In this document: piece after piece, positions 26,821-40,090 of the stretch | How positions within the stretch are numbered: the first letter of the stretch is position 1 | Layout of the letters: every line of letters starts with the position of its first letter | Assembly (NCBI RefSeq): GCF_902459465.1 | Contig: NC_047063.1 | Coordinates: forward strand, 3,348,001-3,412,000 | Length of the DNA: 64,000 bases | Direction: 5' to 3' | Origin: Asterias rubens | Taxonomy: Eukaryota > Echinodermata > Asteroidea > Forcipulatida > Asteriidae | The notes under the pieces: generated by a model | The model's input: the letters and a program-made list of their open reading frames with translations, nothing else | The model's database searches: none | Told to the model about the DNA's origin: nothing | Program-made: the position numbers and the translations under genes

Positions 26821-29690
26821 GCCTCAAATTCTAAATCTGAGGTCTCAAAATCAAAATTACTTCTTTCTGAAATTCTCGAAAACTACGTCAGGATAACTTT
26901 CTGTATGGCGCCACCACTTTTTCACTAATTTTTACAAAAAGGAATAACGCATTGAGGTGAATGAGATACTATATTATTTCATTTCGATTGAAAAAGTGGT
27001 GGTGCCATATGGAAACTTTTCCCTACGTCACTTCAGAGGGAGCCGTTTCTCACAATGTTTTATACTATCAACCTCTCCCCATTACTTGTAATCAAGAAAA
27101 GTTTTTAGGTACCATTTCAATACCAAATAACCAAAGACTAAAATACAAAAATACTGTACACTAGGATTGGATAACCTATTTCTTGCTCTTCCTCAAAAAT
27201 TTGCCATTGTATTGATATTTCAGCTCTCAAATTGTTCACAAGTGGATGTTGTAATATTTATTGTCCCCACGCATGTTGTGCCATCCCTCAATCCTTGCCA
27301 ACCTTATGTTTTTTTATTCAACTATCAAACTGCATCAAAGTGCTGGCCCAACTCTCAAAAACCAATGTTTACACCATCTTTAGACATTTCACCAAAACAT
27401 GTTGACCAATCTATCAAAATTTGCTGAATATTTTTCTTCGCTGAAACCGTCTTAAAACTGATGTTGTGCTTTCTCTGTTAAGGTTCCCTGGGCTAATACT
27501 GCGCAAATCGTTCAGTACCTGAAGAGTTTTTAAAGGAAGTGGACACTAATGGTAAGTACTCAAAATAATTATTAGCATACAAAGGAGTCCTCCTCTCCCA
27601 CTATGTAACATTGCTTTTCTCTCCACTTATCTATTTACATTTGTCGTCTTCAGTAAGCCTGGTTTTATATTCTTTGTATTTTGTCGTCAGCGTTTTGTAT
27701 TGTCATTGTGTGTTTGTCTTGTCCTTGTTTCTTCTTCGCTTTTTGTTTGTTTGTTAGTCTGTCTGTATAAAGGCTGTTGTCTACAAGCCTCGGCTTATTC
27801 TCACAGCCTCATGCCCTCGCTCCTCTCTTGTACATAGTTAATTCCTAGTTATTAATTTAATATTTGCTTTGAAATTATATTGTTTCTCTATAATTTAATG
27901 CGCTCTAGATTTTGATACATTTTCATGTACTGTTTAAAGGCAGTGGACACTATTGTTAAATACTCAAAATAATTTTAAGCATAAAACCTTACTTGGTATC
28001 GAGTAATTGGGAGATGTGGACAGTGTAAAACAGTGTGCCGCTGGCTCCCTCTGAAATGATGTAGTTTTCAAGAAAGAAGTAATTTTTCCATGATTTTGAT
28101 TTTGAGGCCTCAGATTTAGAATTTGAGGTCTCGCAATCAAGCAGTGTTTTTCCTTCCATTATTATTTCGCTATTTCGACGACCAATTGAGCTCAAATTCC
28201 CACAGGTTTGATAATTCATGCATATGTTGAGATACACCAAGTGATTTTGAGGCCTCAAATTCTAAATCTGAGGTCTCAAAATCAAAATTACTTCTTTCTG
28301 AAATTCTCGAAAACTACGTCAGGATAACTTTCTGTATGGCGCCACCACTTTTTCACTAATTTTTACAAAAAGGAATAACGCATTGAGGTGAATGAGATAC
28401 TATATTATTTCATTTCGATTGAAAAAGTGGTGGTGCCATATGGAAACTTTTCCCTACGTCACTTCAGAGGGAGCCGTTTCTCACAATGTTTTATACTATC
28501 AACCTCTCCCCATTACTTGTAATCAAGAAAAGTTTTTAGGTACCATTTCAATACCAAATAACCAAAGACTAAAATACAAAAATACTGTACACTAGGATTG
28601 GATAACCTATTTCTTGCTCTTCCTCAAAAATTTGCCATTGTATTGATATTTCAGCTCTCAAATTGTTCACAAGTGGATGTTGTAATATTTATTTTCCCCA
28701 CGCATGTTGTGCCATCCCTCAATCCTTGCCAACCTTATGTTTTTTTATTCAACTATCAAACTGCATCAAAGTGCTGGCCCAACTCTCAAAAACCAATGTT
28801 TACACCATCTTTAGACATTTCACCAAAACATGTTGACCAATCTATCAAAATTTGCTGAATATTTTTCTTCGCTGAAACTGTCTTAAAACTGATGTTGTGC
28901 TTTCTCTGTTAAGGTTCCCTGGGCTAATACTGCGCAAATCGTTCAGTACCTGAAGAGTTTTTAAAGGAAGTGGACACTAATGGTAAGTACTCAAAATAAT
29001 TATTAGCATACAAAGGAGTCCTCCTCTCCCACTATGTAACATAGCTTTTCTCTCCACTTATCTATTTACATTTGTCGTCTTCAGTAAGCCTGGTTTTATA
29101 TTCTTTGTATTTTGTCGTCAGCGTTTTGTATTGTCATTGTGTGTTTGTCTTGTCCTTGTTTCTTCTTTGCTTTTTGTTTGTTTGTTAGTCTGTCGGTATA
29201 AAGGCTGTTGTCTACAAGCCTCGGCTTATTCTCACAGCCTCATGCCCTCGCTCCTCTCTTGTACATAGTTAATTCCTAGTTATTAATTTAATATTTGCTT
29301 TGAAATTATATTGTTTCTCTATAATTTAATGCGCTCTAGATTTTGATACATTTTCATGTACTGTTTAAAGGCAGTGGACACTATTGTTAAATACTCAAAA
29401 TAATTTTAAGCATAAAACCTTACTTGGTATCGAGTAATGGGGAGATGTGGACAGTGTAAAACAGTGTGCCGCTGGCTCCCTCTGAAATGATGTAGTTTTC
29501 AAGAAAGAAGTAATTTTTCCATGATTTTGATTTTGAGGCCTCAGATTTAGAATTTGAGGTCTCGCAATCAAGCATTTGAAAGCACACAACAGTGTTTTTC
29601 CTTCCATTATTATTTCGCTATTTCGACGACCAATTGAGCTCAAATTCCCACAGGTTTGATAATTCATGCATATGTTGAGATACACCAAGT
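26812..29690. repeat. 1.43-kb tandem repeat, two copies (left arm)
   Basis: Period 1431 bp, for example 26961 versus 28392, near-identical. Each unit holds MITE pieces, an AT-rich block with a spurious 86-codon frame, and a 3'-end-like block ('tctacaagcctcggcttatt'). The right arm has four copies. Confidence 0.93.
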
Positions 29691-29700
29691 GAGAAGACTG

Positions 29701-29978
29701 GGTTGCGTTCCACTCGGGCGAACGTTGCCAACAGTTGCGCACGTTCGCCAACAATTTCAAGTGGAACGAGTTGTGTGCTGCCACCGTTGGCGAACGTTGG
29801 CAACTTAAGGCGAACATACTTCTGAGGTGTTGGCGAGCGGTTTTAAAAAAATACTACGTTCGGTGCGCGCCATCTTCATTTGAGGGCGCCGCCATATTGA
29901 CGTAATGCGCACCAATTGTTCCAAAGATAACGTTTGCGTGAGCTGTTTTGAGTCGTTTGCGCAAGTAGAACGCACCCC
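29701..29978. mobile_element. CpG-rich MITE nested in a family A MITE
   Basis: A 278-bp insert with facing ends GGTTGCGTTCCACTCGGGCG and 'gcgcaagtagaacgcacccc' splits the MITE sequence 'gagaagactggtctttgaca'. Also in the right arm at about 53909-54186. Confidence 0.75.
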
Positions 29979-30094
29979 TGGTCTTTGACAATTACTAAAA
30001 GTGTCCAGTGTCTTTAATGCTCACAATTGTTTTTTTGTTTTCAACAAGTGTATGGAATAACCGTATTATTTTATTTAATTTAATTTAATCGAAT

Positions 30095-30375
30095 GTAGGC
30101 ATAAAACCTTACTTGGTGTAATAGTAATGGGGAGCTGTTGATAGTATAAAACATTGTGAGAAAAGGCTCCCTCTGAAGCGACATGGTTTTCGAGAAGGAA
30201 GTAATTTTCCACGAATTTTATTTCGAGACCCCAGAATTAGATTTTGAGGTCTCAAAATCAAGCATCTGAAAGCACACAACTTAGTGTGACAATGGTGTTT
30301 TTTCTTTCATTATTATCTCGCAACTTCGACGACCAATTGAGCTCAAATTTTCACAGGTTTGTTATTTTATGCACA
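30095..30375 (+). mobile_element. Family A MITE, truncated
   Basis: Body from 'ggcataaaaccttacttggt' to 'tcacaggtttgttattttat'. Both ends missing. Confidence 0.75.
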
Positions 30376-30499
30376 TTTAAAAAAAATTGCAATTTAATTT
30401 GATTTTGTTTGTTTGCTCATTTGTATCCAGACAATCTATGTTCAATATATTACGGATGTTCTGCTATATTAATAAAATGGTTGTTTTTTAGGCTCATGA

Positions 30500-31086
30500 T
30501 GTCTATTTCTCACAATATTGCTGATGTACTGATATTTAGCACCCAAATTGTTCAGAAGCGGCTAATGTAATCTTTTATTTTCCCATTGCATGTAGCCCTA
30601 GACTTGCCAACATATTGATTTTGTTAAACTCTCAATCTGTATCCCAAATGCCAATTTTATACCATCCATTATGTTTCCAAAACTACGTAGCCGGTCCCTC
30701 TAAACTTCTTGACCAAACGTTTTTAAACCTTCAAAAACTTTCCCAAGCAAATGTATTTTCTGAAATTTCACACTTCAAGTTGTTTAGTGCCTTCTGACAT
30801 AGGATTTGCCTACTATGACGTCACGTGTAGCAAGGCACCTTATACCGCATACATTCTAGAGTTTCTTGTAGAAATTGGTTCAGCCGCTTTTTCAGGCTTC
30901 ACATGTGTGTGTGTGTAGCGGCAAACGTTCACCGCGATGAGTTTTTTTCTGTCTTCGATGACAGTGCACGTCGTTCGTTAGATAAAGTTTGTTTAACATC
31001 GCGAATGCTGCGTGCTGCTTTTTTTACGGAATTAAGTGTTTGCATCTCTGTGGTATTTACAAAAAAATGCAGTTAAAACAAAACAA

Positions 31087-31127
<41 letters not shown>

Positions 31128-31790
31128 GATCGAAAAATTTAGAAAGTCTGTAAAATAGCATAGCTAGGTAAGCAACGATTGCATTCGGGCGCAGGTTCAA
31201 TTGGTTCATGTTCTTTCTTGTTAAATTTTAAGTCGATTTTATAAAAGAATTGTTGTTTTCTGCTGTTTGTAAAGCCTCAAAAAATTTAATTGTCCATACT
31301 TTTTTTTTTCCAGTGGAAATACATAATGGCACTGTCTTTCAGGTGAGGTCTTTTTCCTTTATTCGTTCGTTATAAGGCCTATTTACAAAATTTAAAAAAC
31401 CTTAAATAAAAACAATTTGTTCTGGAGTTCAATTTTTGTTAATTCTCTTGCCAACCTGTTATTTAAAAACTGAATTGATTTTAGTTGTTCAAATTATAGC
31501 CTATATTGTGCTGTATATGTTCCTGGTGGCTCATGATGTCTATTCCTATAAACTTGCCAATTTACTGAAGTTTTAGCTGGAAAAGGTTTTACACGCTGAT
31601 GTTGTGATCTTTAATTTTCACCACGCATGATGGCCCATTTCTCACAGACAACCTCATGATTTTTTTTCAACTCACAAACTGTATCCCAGTGCCTGCGCAA
31701 CTCTCAAAAGCTAATGTTAGGGCCTACACCATATTACATTTTTAATCCTCAAAAATTTGTCTTTACAAACTTACCAATAATATAATATAG
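30500..31790. repeat. Diverged relatives of the 1.43-kb unit
   Basis: 30520-30790 and 31540-31790 resemble the unit's AT-rich block (order 'gatgttgtgatctttaattt', 'accacgcatgatggccc', 'ctgtatcccagtgcc'). Between them lie a TG run (30904-30917) and a long T run (31089-31127). Confidence 0.5.
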
Positions 31791-31796
31791 TTGTTC

Positions 31797-32215
31797 AAGG
31801 AACACGTTGCCTTGGGTCAGTCGAGTTGGTCTTTGAAAAGCATTGGAAACCGTTTGTAAAAATGTTTACTCCTACAAATGGCCGACCGTGTTAGTCGACA
31901 AGGAAAGGAAAACCACGCAATTCCGAGTGATACTTGTGTGGATCATTATATTCTACTTTTAAAATTGCAAGTTTTTTCCTTTAACGTCGCGAACTAACAC
32001 GGTTAGCCATTTTATGTCAAAATGTTGACCCCACAAAATGGCTGACCATGTTTCCCCACGACGTATTAAGAAAACCGTGCAATTTTGAGGCATGTTTGTG
32101 TGGATCCTAATATTCCTCTTTTAAAATGTCTTTCTAACCATATGCATTTTATAACAAACGCATTTCAAACGCTTTTTAAAGACCAACTCGACTGATCCAA
32201 GGCAACGTGTTCCTT
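31797..32215. mobile_element. Palindromic MITE (AAGGAACACGTTGCCTTG)
   Basis: 419 bp with about 45-bp inverted ends, AAGGAACACGTTGCCTTGGG at the left, and an inner dyad 'aaatggccgaccgtgttagt' / 'taacacggttagccatttta'. A decayed copy is at 33370-33560. The right-arm copy is at about 51686-52104. Confidence 0.9.
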
Positions 32216-32406
32216 TATGTCATGTCGTGTATTTTTTTATTCTATCTCTGTTTGCCATGCTGGTTGTTTCTAGGAGTTGGCTGCTGCCTACACAGACTCG
32301 ACTGATCCAAGGCAATGTGTTCCTTTATGTCATGTCGTGTATTTTTTTATTCTATCTCTGTTTGCCATGCTGGTTGTTTCTAGGAGTTGGCTGCTGCCTA
32401 CACAGA
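32216..32406 (+). repeat. Short direct duplication of about 112 bp
   Basis: 'tatgtcatgtcgtgtatttt' to 'gctgctgcctacacag' occurs twice, with the MITE end 'actcgactgatccaaggcaa' between copies. Confidence 0.9.
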
Positions 32407-33369
32407 TGATGAAAGCCTAACAACTTGGAACATGTCTAGAAATTCACTGCAGGCTATCCATGTAAAGGTTGTGATATCTAGGAACTCAATGCTTCACTAC
32501 GAACACTGTAGGTCAACAACTATTGTCTTCAAAGGGTAAGTCTTGAAGTTTGATCCCATATCTACTTTACTTTGTCTCATCATACAAAAATTGTCTTGTG
32601 CACTGAGGTCATATCTCTCTGTTGGTTTTTACCATCTAGTTCTCGGACACTAAATTAAAAATTTGTTTCACTTAAAAATTGGTCCTAAGCTGATTTTGTG
32701 TCAATCATGAAATAATTTAGCAAAGTATGTGCAATTCTTTAAAAGAATTTTCAAATTCAATGATCTCTTGGGATTCTTCTTTAATTTCTGATTAATTGAC
32801 AAAATAATCAAGGGAGGGAACAGGACCACCCCTCCCCCCCCAAAAAAAAATCTAAAATATAATTTTGTTTTATTACGTTAGGAGTGTTATAACGTTTTCC
32901 TTTTGCCTGTTTAGGTCATACCAGCTTTTTAAAACTGTGTTCCCTTTGATGCCATAATGTTGTTATTCTTGAAACATACAATCCAAAAACTTGCATGTTT
33001 CATATCTTGCTGATTCGAGAAGTCAATGCTTACATTCTTACCACTGCAGGTTATCCTTGTGACAGAACAGTTACTGCTCCACTCCAACCATGGCAAGTCA
33101 CCCATTTGTATACTCACTGCTTCACTTCAACTATTATCTTCAATGGGTAAGTCTTGAAGGTTTATCCCATATCAACTTAAATTGAACTTTGATTTGTCTA
33201 GTCAAACAAAACTTGTCCCCATACACAGGCCATATCTCTCTCCATCGTGTTTTTATTAAGTTAGGTATGTAAAAAACAAAATTGAAATAGATGCCAGATT
33301 GAGAGGTTTACAAACATAATAATCAACAACCCTAGATGTAAAAAGCTTATGCTGCCCATTCCATTGAAA

Positions 33370-33560
33370 CTTTGGCCAACCGTGTTTGTTTGCAACCAAA
33401 ACATAAAAGGAAAACCGTGCAAATTCAAGGCGTTTTGTGTGGATTATTGTATTCTACTTTAGAATTATCTATTTAACCATATGCATTTCATAACATACAG
33501 TTTCAAACGCTTTTTAAAGATCAATTCAACTGATCCAATGCAACATGTTTCTTTAAACAC
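33370..33560. mobile_element. Half copy of the AAGGAACACG MITE
   Basis: 'aggaaaaccgtgcaaattca' to 'tttaaagatcaattcaactg' matches the right half of 31797-32215. Confidence 0.75.
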
Positions 33561-35049
33561 ACTTAATAATCAGACAACCCTAGATGTTAAAAGCTAAAGC
33601 TGTCCAGTCATTTGAAACTTCTTAACCTTGTGTTTTTCAATCCTTAAATAATTTCTTTCAGAGCAAATGTGCCATTTCTTAGTTTTCACAAAGACAGGTT
33701 GGTGCTGTGTTGTCAACTGTCTTTCAAAAACTTACCAATCTTGTGATTTTTAATATTGTCACGTATTTCTTTATTCTGTCCCTGTTGGCAGGCTGGTTGT
33801 TCTTTGACAGAGTTTGCTGCTGCCTGCACAGATGATGAAAGTCTAACAACTTGGAACATGTCTAAAAACTCACTGCAGGCTATCCATGTGACTGTAAAGG
33901 TTGTGCTATCTAGAAACTCAACGCTTCACTTTAACCACTGTAGTTCATCCATGTGACAGGGACCATTATCTTCAATTGGCAAGTCTTAAAGTTTTTATCC
34001 AATGTCTACTAAATTTGAACTTTACTTCGCCTCATCAAACGAAACTTGTCCTGTTTACTGGGGTTAGATATCTCTAGTTTTTTTACCTTATCAAGTCCTG
34101 GGACACTGGTAACTAAACAAATGTTTTTGTAACCTTTAAATTGTTCCCAGGCTGACTTTGTGTCATTCATGCAGTATTACCAAAGTTAGTGCCATTCTTT
34201 TAGAAAGATTGCAAATCTAATAACAGTTCAAGATCCATTTGTTTCAAGTTTAATAAATTGTTCTTTCTTGGGATCCTTCTCTTTTAATTATATTTTTTGT
34301 TCAATTTGTCAATATAATCAATGGCCGATCAGGGGGGCTTGCCTCCCCCTAACAACTCTGAAAACCAAGGTTTTTTGTTAAGTTAGGATTGTTACATTTT
34401 ATATTTGAAATTGGCGCCAGATTGAGAGGTTAACAAACCTAATAATCAGACAACCCTAGATGTAAAAAGCTGAAGCTGCCCAGTCCCCTGAAACTTCTTA
34501 ACCTTGTGATTTCAATCCTTAAATAGTTTTCCAGAGCAAATGTGCCATTTCTTAATTTCAACAACATGTTGGTACAGTTTAGTCAACTGTCTTTAAAAAA
34601 ACAAACCAATCTTGTGATTTTGAATAATGTGTTTGATACTTTCATGTATTCTGTCTCTGTTGCCATGCTGGTTGTTTCTTTGACAGAGTTGGCTGCTGCC
34701 TGCACAGATGATGAAAGTTGAACACCTTGGAAAATGTATAGGAATTCACTGCAGGCTACCCAAGTTGCTATAAAGGTTGTGATATAGAAACTTCCTGCTT
34801 AACTCCAAACACTGTAGTTCATTCATGTGACAGCAACTATTATCTGCAATGGGTAAGTTTTATCCATATCTACTAAATTTGAGCTTTAACTTGTCACATC
34901 AAACAACAAAGCTTGTCACGTTCACTAAGGTCATATCTCTTTGGTGCTTTGTTACCTGATCCAGTCCTCGGACACTTGCAACTAAAATGTATTGTTTTTT
35001 ATGTGTAATTGTTCACATACTGATTTAGTGTAAATTGTTTAGGTCTCAA

Positions 35050-35262
35050 AATCAAATTCGTGATTTTGTGTAAATTTTTGAGGTCTCGAAATCAAATTCG
35101 TGGAAATTACTTCTTTCTCGAAAACTACGTCACTTCAGAGGGAGCTGTTTATCACAATGTTTTATACTATTAACCTCTCCCCGTTACTTGTAGTCAAGAA
35201 AGGTTTTCTGATGATAACTATTTTGAGAAATTACCAACAGTGTCCACTGCCTTTTAAACAAA
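35050..35262 (-). mobile_element. Family A MITE, half copy
   Basis: From 'gaggtctcgaaatcaaattc' to 'acagtgtccactgcctttt'. The left half is lost and replaced by a duplicated 'gatttttgaggtctc'-like piece. Confidence 0.8.
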
Positions 35263-35882
35263 ATAACAATCTAATGATAGTTCAACTCTCATTTGTTTCA
35301 AATGTAAAAAAAATAGTGTACTCTCTTGCGATCCTTCTTTTAAAATTAGTTTGTTTTTCTTCTTCAAACTTGTCAAAGAACAAGGGCTTATCACGGGGGC
35401 CATGGCTCCCCGCCCCCCAACTCTGAAAAAAATAAGTTTTTAGCTGCCCAGCCCCTTGAAACTGCATAACCTAGTGTTTTTCGATCCTTACTTATTTTCA
35501 AAGCCTATGTGCCATTTCTTATTTTTCAAAAACTAATCAATTTTGTGCTTTTTAATAATGTCATGTATTTCTTAATTCTGTCTCTTTTGCAAGGCTGGTT
35601 GTTCTTTGACAGAGTTAGCTGCTGCCTGCACCGATGATGAAAGTCTAACAACTTGGAACATGTCTAAAAATCCACTGCATGCTATCCACGTGACTGTAGC
35701 TTAAAGGTTGTTCTATCTAGAAACTCGATGCTTCATTCCAACCACTGTAGTTCACTGTGAGGCAAATATTATCTTCAATGGGTTAGTCGTTAAGTTTTAT
35801 CCATATCTATTCAATTTGAACTTTACTTTGTCTCATCAATTAAAACTGGTCCCATGCACTGAGGTAATATCTCTTTGGGTTT

Positions 35883-36990
35883 TCACCTTATTAACATGGT
35901 TGGCCATTTTTTGAATCTTGTTGAGATGTTGTGGCCGGTTTCCCTGATGTGTACTATACCGCAATCACAGGGAATATGGTAAACGCCGGCTCTGTCTTGA
36001 GTATCTTGCTTTTCCTTGTGTGTATGGAGTGATACTTGAATCTTGCTTGGTGCTCTGTGGAAGGTCTTGACTTGAGCTTGACTAAAGATACGTTGAAGAT
36101 TGTGAGAAGGGTGGCCGATGGGAGGGTGATTGCAGCCTTTGAACTCTGGTCGTTCATCTGGGTTGAGGCTTGTCTTGGGTTTGCTGAGGTTGAATGTCTT
36201 GTATCCGTCGAGTTGAGGTGATGTCTTGATGTGGTGTAGTTCCTGCTTCAAGCTGCCCTTCTCACAGGTGTTGAAGGCCCGGCAGGCCAAGGTGTTGCAG
36301 ACAGCGGACTTGAAGCGAAGATGATGGAATGAAGAGTTGTGAAGGTATCTGTCGGTGTGTGTTGGCTTGCGGTGTACCGTGTGAGCTAGAGTGCCATCAT
36401 CTTGTCGAGTTAAATGCCTCAAAATCCCATATAATTGTCTTGTTACTTGTCTGTGAGGAAGGAGATAGTGTTGTTTGTTCTTGTTCCATGATGAAGTGGA
36501 TGCGTGGATGTTGACTGTTCAGGTGATGGAGGAACTCTTGGGGTGTTGTCTTGCTGTGGGGCCTAACCACAAGGTGTCGTCAATGTAGTGGAGCCAGAGG
36601 TTGGGGTGAAGATCACCATTCTCGATTGTATCTAGTTCAAATGCCTCCATGAACAAATCCGCCAGGACCGGGGATAGAGGAGATCCCATGGCGGCCCCAG
36701 AGGTTTGTTCGTAGAATTTGTCTCGTCCACCTGAAGCTGGGAGCAGAGACGCAGGTGATGAGGAGGTCGTGGACTTGTTCTGGAGTGAGGCTTGTGCAGT
36801 CTGGTAGTGTAGGATCGGCTTGAAGGCGTAGTTTGGCGATGTTGCCTGCTTCTTAGGTAGGTGCCCTGAAGCTCCACCACCGGCAGCAGTCCAGCATTCT
36901 CCTGAAGACGAGCAAAGTATACTGTTCAAAACGTCGAGACCCAACTGGCTCTTTTTAGAGCCAACACTCGCCCTAAGAGGTTTACACATG
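35883..36990 (-). pseudogene. Penelope-like element remnant, RT plus GIY-YIG (left arm)
   Basis: Two minus-strand frames, broken by a shift near 36430-36520. The first has the RT pieces GAAMGSPLSPVLADLFMEAF and LHYIDDTLW (catalytic Asp pair). The second has the post-RT linker LTRQDDGTLAHTVHRKPTHT and a GIY-YIG endonuclease start (GVYHIPCDCGIVHIRETG). RT motifs before the GAAMGSP block are missing and the endonuclease stops early. The start carries a Penelope-type tail sequence. Relative to the right arm, Gly is changed to Arg in the 'GETG' motif. Confidence 0.88.
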
Positions 36991-38924
36991 GTTGTACACG
37001 TCAGTTTACTATTTATTTATAGCTGCTTCTCATCTCTCCACACCATGCAAGCTTCAAACAATATTTTTCCAGAGCCTATGTGCCATTTCTAGTTTGCACA
37101 ACAAGTTGGTATGTTTTTGTCACCTGTCTTTTAAAAACTTACAATCTTGTGATTTTAAAATGTGTTGATAATGTCATGGTTTTTCTAATTCTGAAATTCC
37201 CTTGCAGGCTATCCATGTGACTGTACAGGCTGTGCTATCTAGAAACTCAATGCTTCACTTAACCACTATAGGGCATCATGTGATTGCAACTATTATCTTC
37301 AATGGGTAAGTCTTGAAGTTTTATCCCATTTTTAATTAATTTGTCTAATCAAACAAAACTTGTCCCGTGCACAGACGTCATATCACATTTTTTTTTTCAC
37401 CCTATCGATTCCTCGGACACTTGCAACTTAACAAAAATTTGTTTTCAGTTTCAAATTGTTCCTGAGCTGAGTCATTCGAGAAGTATTATCAAACTTTGTG
37501 CCATTCTTTTAAAAATGAATGCAATCTAATGATAGTTCAACTCTAATTTGTTTCAAGTTTAATAAATTGTTCTCTCTTGGGATCCTTTTTTTTTTAATTG
37601 ATTTTTTCCACAATTGCTGCATGCACAGAGGACAACGAAAGTCTAACAATTTAGGACTTGTCTAGGAACGCACTGCAAGCTGTCCATGTGACTGTAAAGG
37701 TTGTGCTATTTAGAAACTCATTTCACTCAAACCACTTTAGGCCATTCATGTGACAGCAACTATTATCTTCAATGGGCAAGTCTTGAAGTTTGATCCCATA
37801 CATCTACACAATGTGAACTTGAATTTGTACCATTAATAAAATTGAAAATCCAATGATCTCTTTACATTCTTCTTTAAAATTGATTTTGTTTTCAAAATTG
37901 ACTGGATATCAAGGGAGGGGGACCAACGGGGGCAATACCTGCTCCCCCAACTCTTTCTGTTTATCATGTTATGACCAAGCACTTTTTGTTTGAAATGGAC
38001 GCTTTATTGACAAGTTAACTAACTTTATACTCAGACTACCCTGCATGTAATCCAAAAGTTTATGTTTGTCTCATTAGGGCAACCCAGCTTTATTACTTTT
38101 TCTCCTGAGTGACTGATTGCCATATTGGTAAGGTACTTAATATCATGCAGTCTATATCGATTTGCATGTTTCATATTTTGCTGAAAAGTTAACTCAATAC
38201 TACATTCTTACCACTGCAGGTTATCCATGTGACGGCACAGTTACTGCTACAGTTGCTGCAGGTCATCCGCACAGGCACAGTTGTCCAAGTATTAAGTCAC
38301 AAGGACTGGAGTGTATAATGTAAGCCTTTCTTTCATTCTAAAGGGCCAGTCACACTGCAGCAATAAAGATAACAACTCATAAAAATTTATTCAACCAATC
38401 GTTGGCGTGCATTGTAATGCTTTCATATTCGTTATCGAGGCCTTTAAGCCACCCCTTTACCGTTTCTTTTTAGGACTAACTGTTCTAACATCAGGCTGGC
38501 CACTTTTTTTAACTCTCTTTCAATTTTTAGTTTTTTACCCAAGTCTTTTCTTCCATGTTATCTTAATTAAACTCTTGCAAGTTTTTGATCAACCCAAAAG
38601 CACACTCTCTCCAGTCCCTTAAAACTTTTCATCTTACTGATTTTCAAACAGCCAAATGTTTGTGAGCTGCTTTTGTGCTTAAATTCTCTTAAACTGTCCT
38701 AACCAATTGTATACAGACAATTTTATCCAAGGCTTGACTTTGTTTGGATTGGTCATCCAGTTGGTTGTGATGTGGAAAGCTCCAAACTCATGTTATGTTT
38801 ACCGAAAATCATTTGTCAATTATTTGGTATTTGCAGGAAGTATCAACCGGGCTTTACATGTGTTGATATTGATGCTTTACATGTAGTGGGTTGTTTTGGT
38901 AGCTCACTATCTTGTACCTAAGTA

Positions 38925-39350
38925 CACCCTTGCAAGCAAACAAGCATATACGCGTTTTTTTGCGCTAACTTGGTGGTGCCTGCGGAACGAGTGGTGCGTG
39001 CGGATCGAAATGGTGGTGCCTGCGGAATAAAACTAAAGGGACCTGGACACGTGCACGTGGCATGTGGGGTCCTACTTCCGGCTCGCTCCACTGAGTGGTT
39101 GATCTTAAAGGTGCATTCGGGCTCCTCATCTGCTAGTGGTGCCGGTGTAATCACAAATGGTTGACCAACGGAAGTAGTCCCTAAGTTCTTTCCAACTAGG
39201 GACCGCGCTAGTACAGTAGGGGACTGTCCCTCCTTTTGGGATGGCGGACCGGACCCGCCTTCGGGCGGTGCAAAGGCCCTGATGATCTGGAAACCGTGTG
39301 GGGCAGGTATCCTGGGACCTTCACGTGGTAGCCCTGTTTTAGACGAACCT
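38925..39350. other. GC-rich block, unassigned
   Basis: GC content is clearly above the flanks. A 'ggtggtgcctgcggaa' motif repeats twice near 38972-39030. Frames on both strands are open for 64-78 codons but show no recognised domain. It could be part of an unknown element. Confidence 0.35.
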
Positions 39351-39579
39351 TACCAGGATGAATAGGCCAAATTTGAAACTGAAATATTGCTTGTATAGGT
39401 CTACTTAACTATAAGATTGCCCTACAATCTTACTCTGTTCAATCAGATTATTAAAACAAGACTAATGCAAGAATATTTGCTTTGTTTTACATGTGAACCA
39501 ACTGTGAGGTGGCATCTACAAAGGAACGATTGTCATCCATGACACAGCACCAAAGCCAACAGTGTCAGTTCTTAGGCGA

Positions 39580-39690
39580 GGCCTTAATAAATAATAATAA
39601 TAATTAACCATTCTTATTAGCGCATAACACATAGAAATCAAACATGTCCCTAAGCGCTTCAATGAAGTCACCCAGGAAGGTTCAAGCTCA
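39580..39690 (-). mobile_element. SINE tail fragment, second family
   Basis: An AAT/ATA run followed by 'taaccattcttattagcgca' and 'catgtccctaagcgcttcaa', a layout typical of SINE 3' tails. The head is missing. Confidence 0.45.
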
Positions 39691-39759
39691 ACAGAATGGA
39701 GGGCTGACACCTGTTGCAGCCTCGCAACCATCAACATATTGCACATTTTTCAAACATTT

Positions 39760-40090
39760 ACAAAAAATCACAAGGCTATATATAGTATAAAATACTGCCT
39801 TGTAAATTTATCAATCTTATCTGCCCGAAGTGCAACATGGCATATTTAACAAAAAGCACTGTATATTTATAAACCTTTGCAAAATGTTTGCAAAAATAAA
39901 AAATTACAAGGCGTTTTTGATGAAACTGTGCCCAAATATTCCACAAGACTATAAGACTTGCGTTTTTATCAAATTGCTCAAATTTGCCAAAATTCCACAG
40001 ACTAGCCTTGCGTTTTGATCAAATTTTGCTCAAATTATCGCCAAAAATTCCACAAGACTACAGCCTTGCGATTTTATCAAACTCATGTTG
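39760..40090. repeat. Degenerate tandem repeat, about 65-bp units
   Basis: 'ccttgcgttttgatcaaatt' and 'ccaaaaattccacaagacta' recur four to five times with drift. Confidence 0.75.

Larger units (their letters stand above)
32384..38319 (+). repeat. Eight degenerate exon-like repeats
   Basis: Similar blocks lie at about 32384-32535, 33050-33145, 33811-33979, 34686-34852, 35613-35781, 37208-37305, 37629-37775 and 38220-38319. Full ones start after TTCTTTGACAG, contain 'gctgctgcctgcacagatga' and 'actgcaggctatccatgtga', and end 'atcttcaatgg' followed by GTAAGT or a decayed form. Frames are open in one or two and broken in others. The 'introns' are also related to each other. It could be a decayed gene, a non-coding RNA with tandem exons, or a satellite. 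Confidence 0.6.

Noticed and set aside
27167-27427. Repeated 86-codon and 67-codon frames in the tandem units
   Set aside because: They recur only because the 1.43/1.46-kb unit is duplicated. No domain, no splice context, AT-rich composition.
38918-39164. Gene in the GC-rich block
   Set aside because: Both strands are open and no domain or splice pattern supports either; kept only as an unassigned block.
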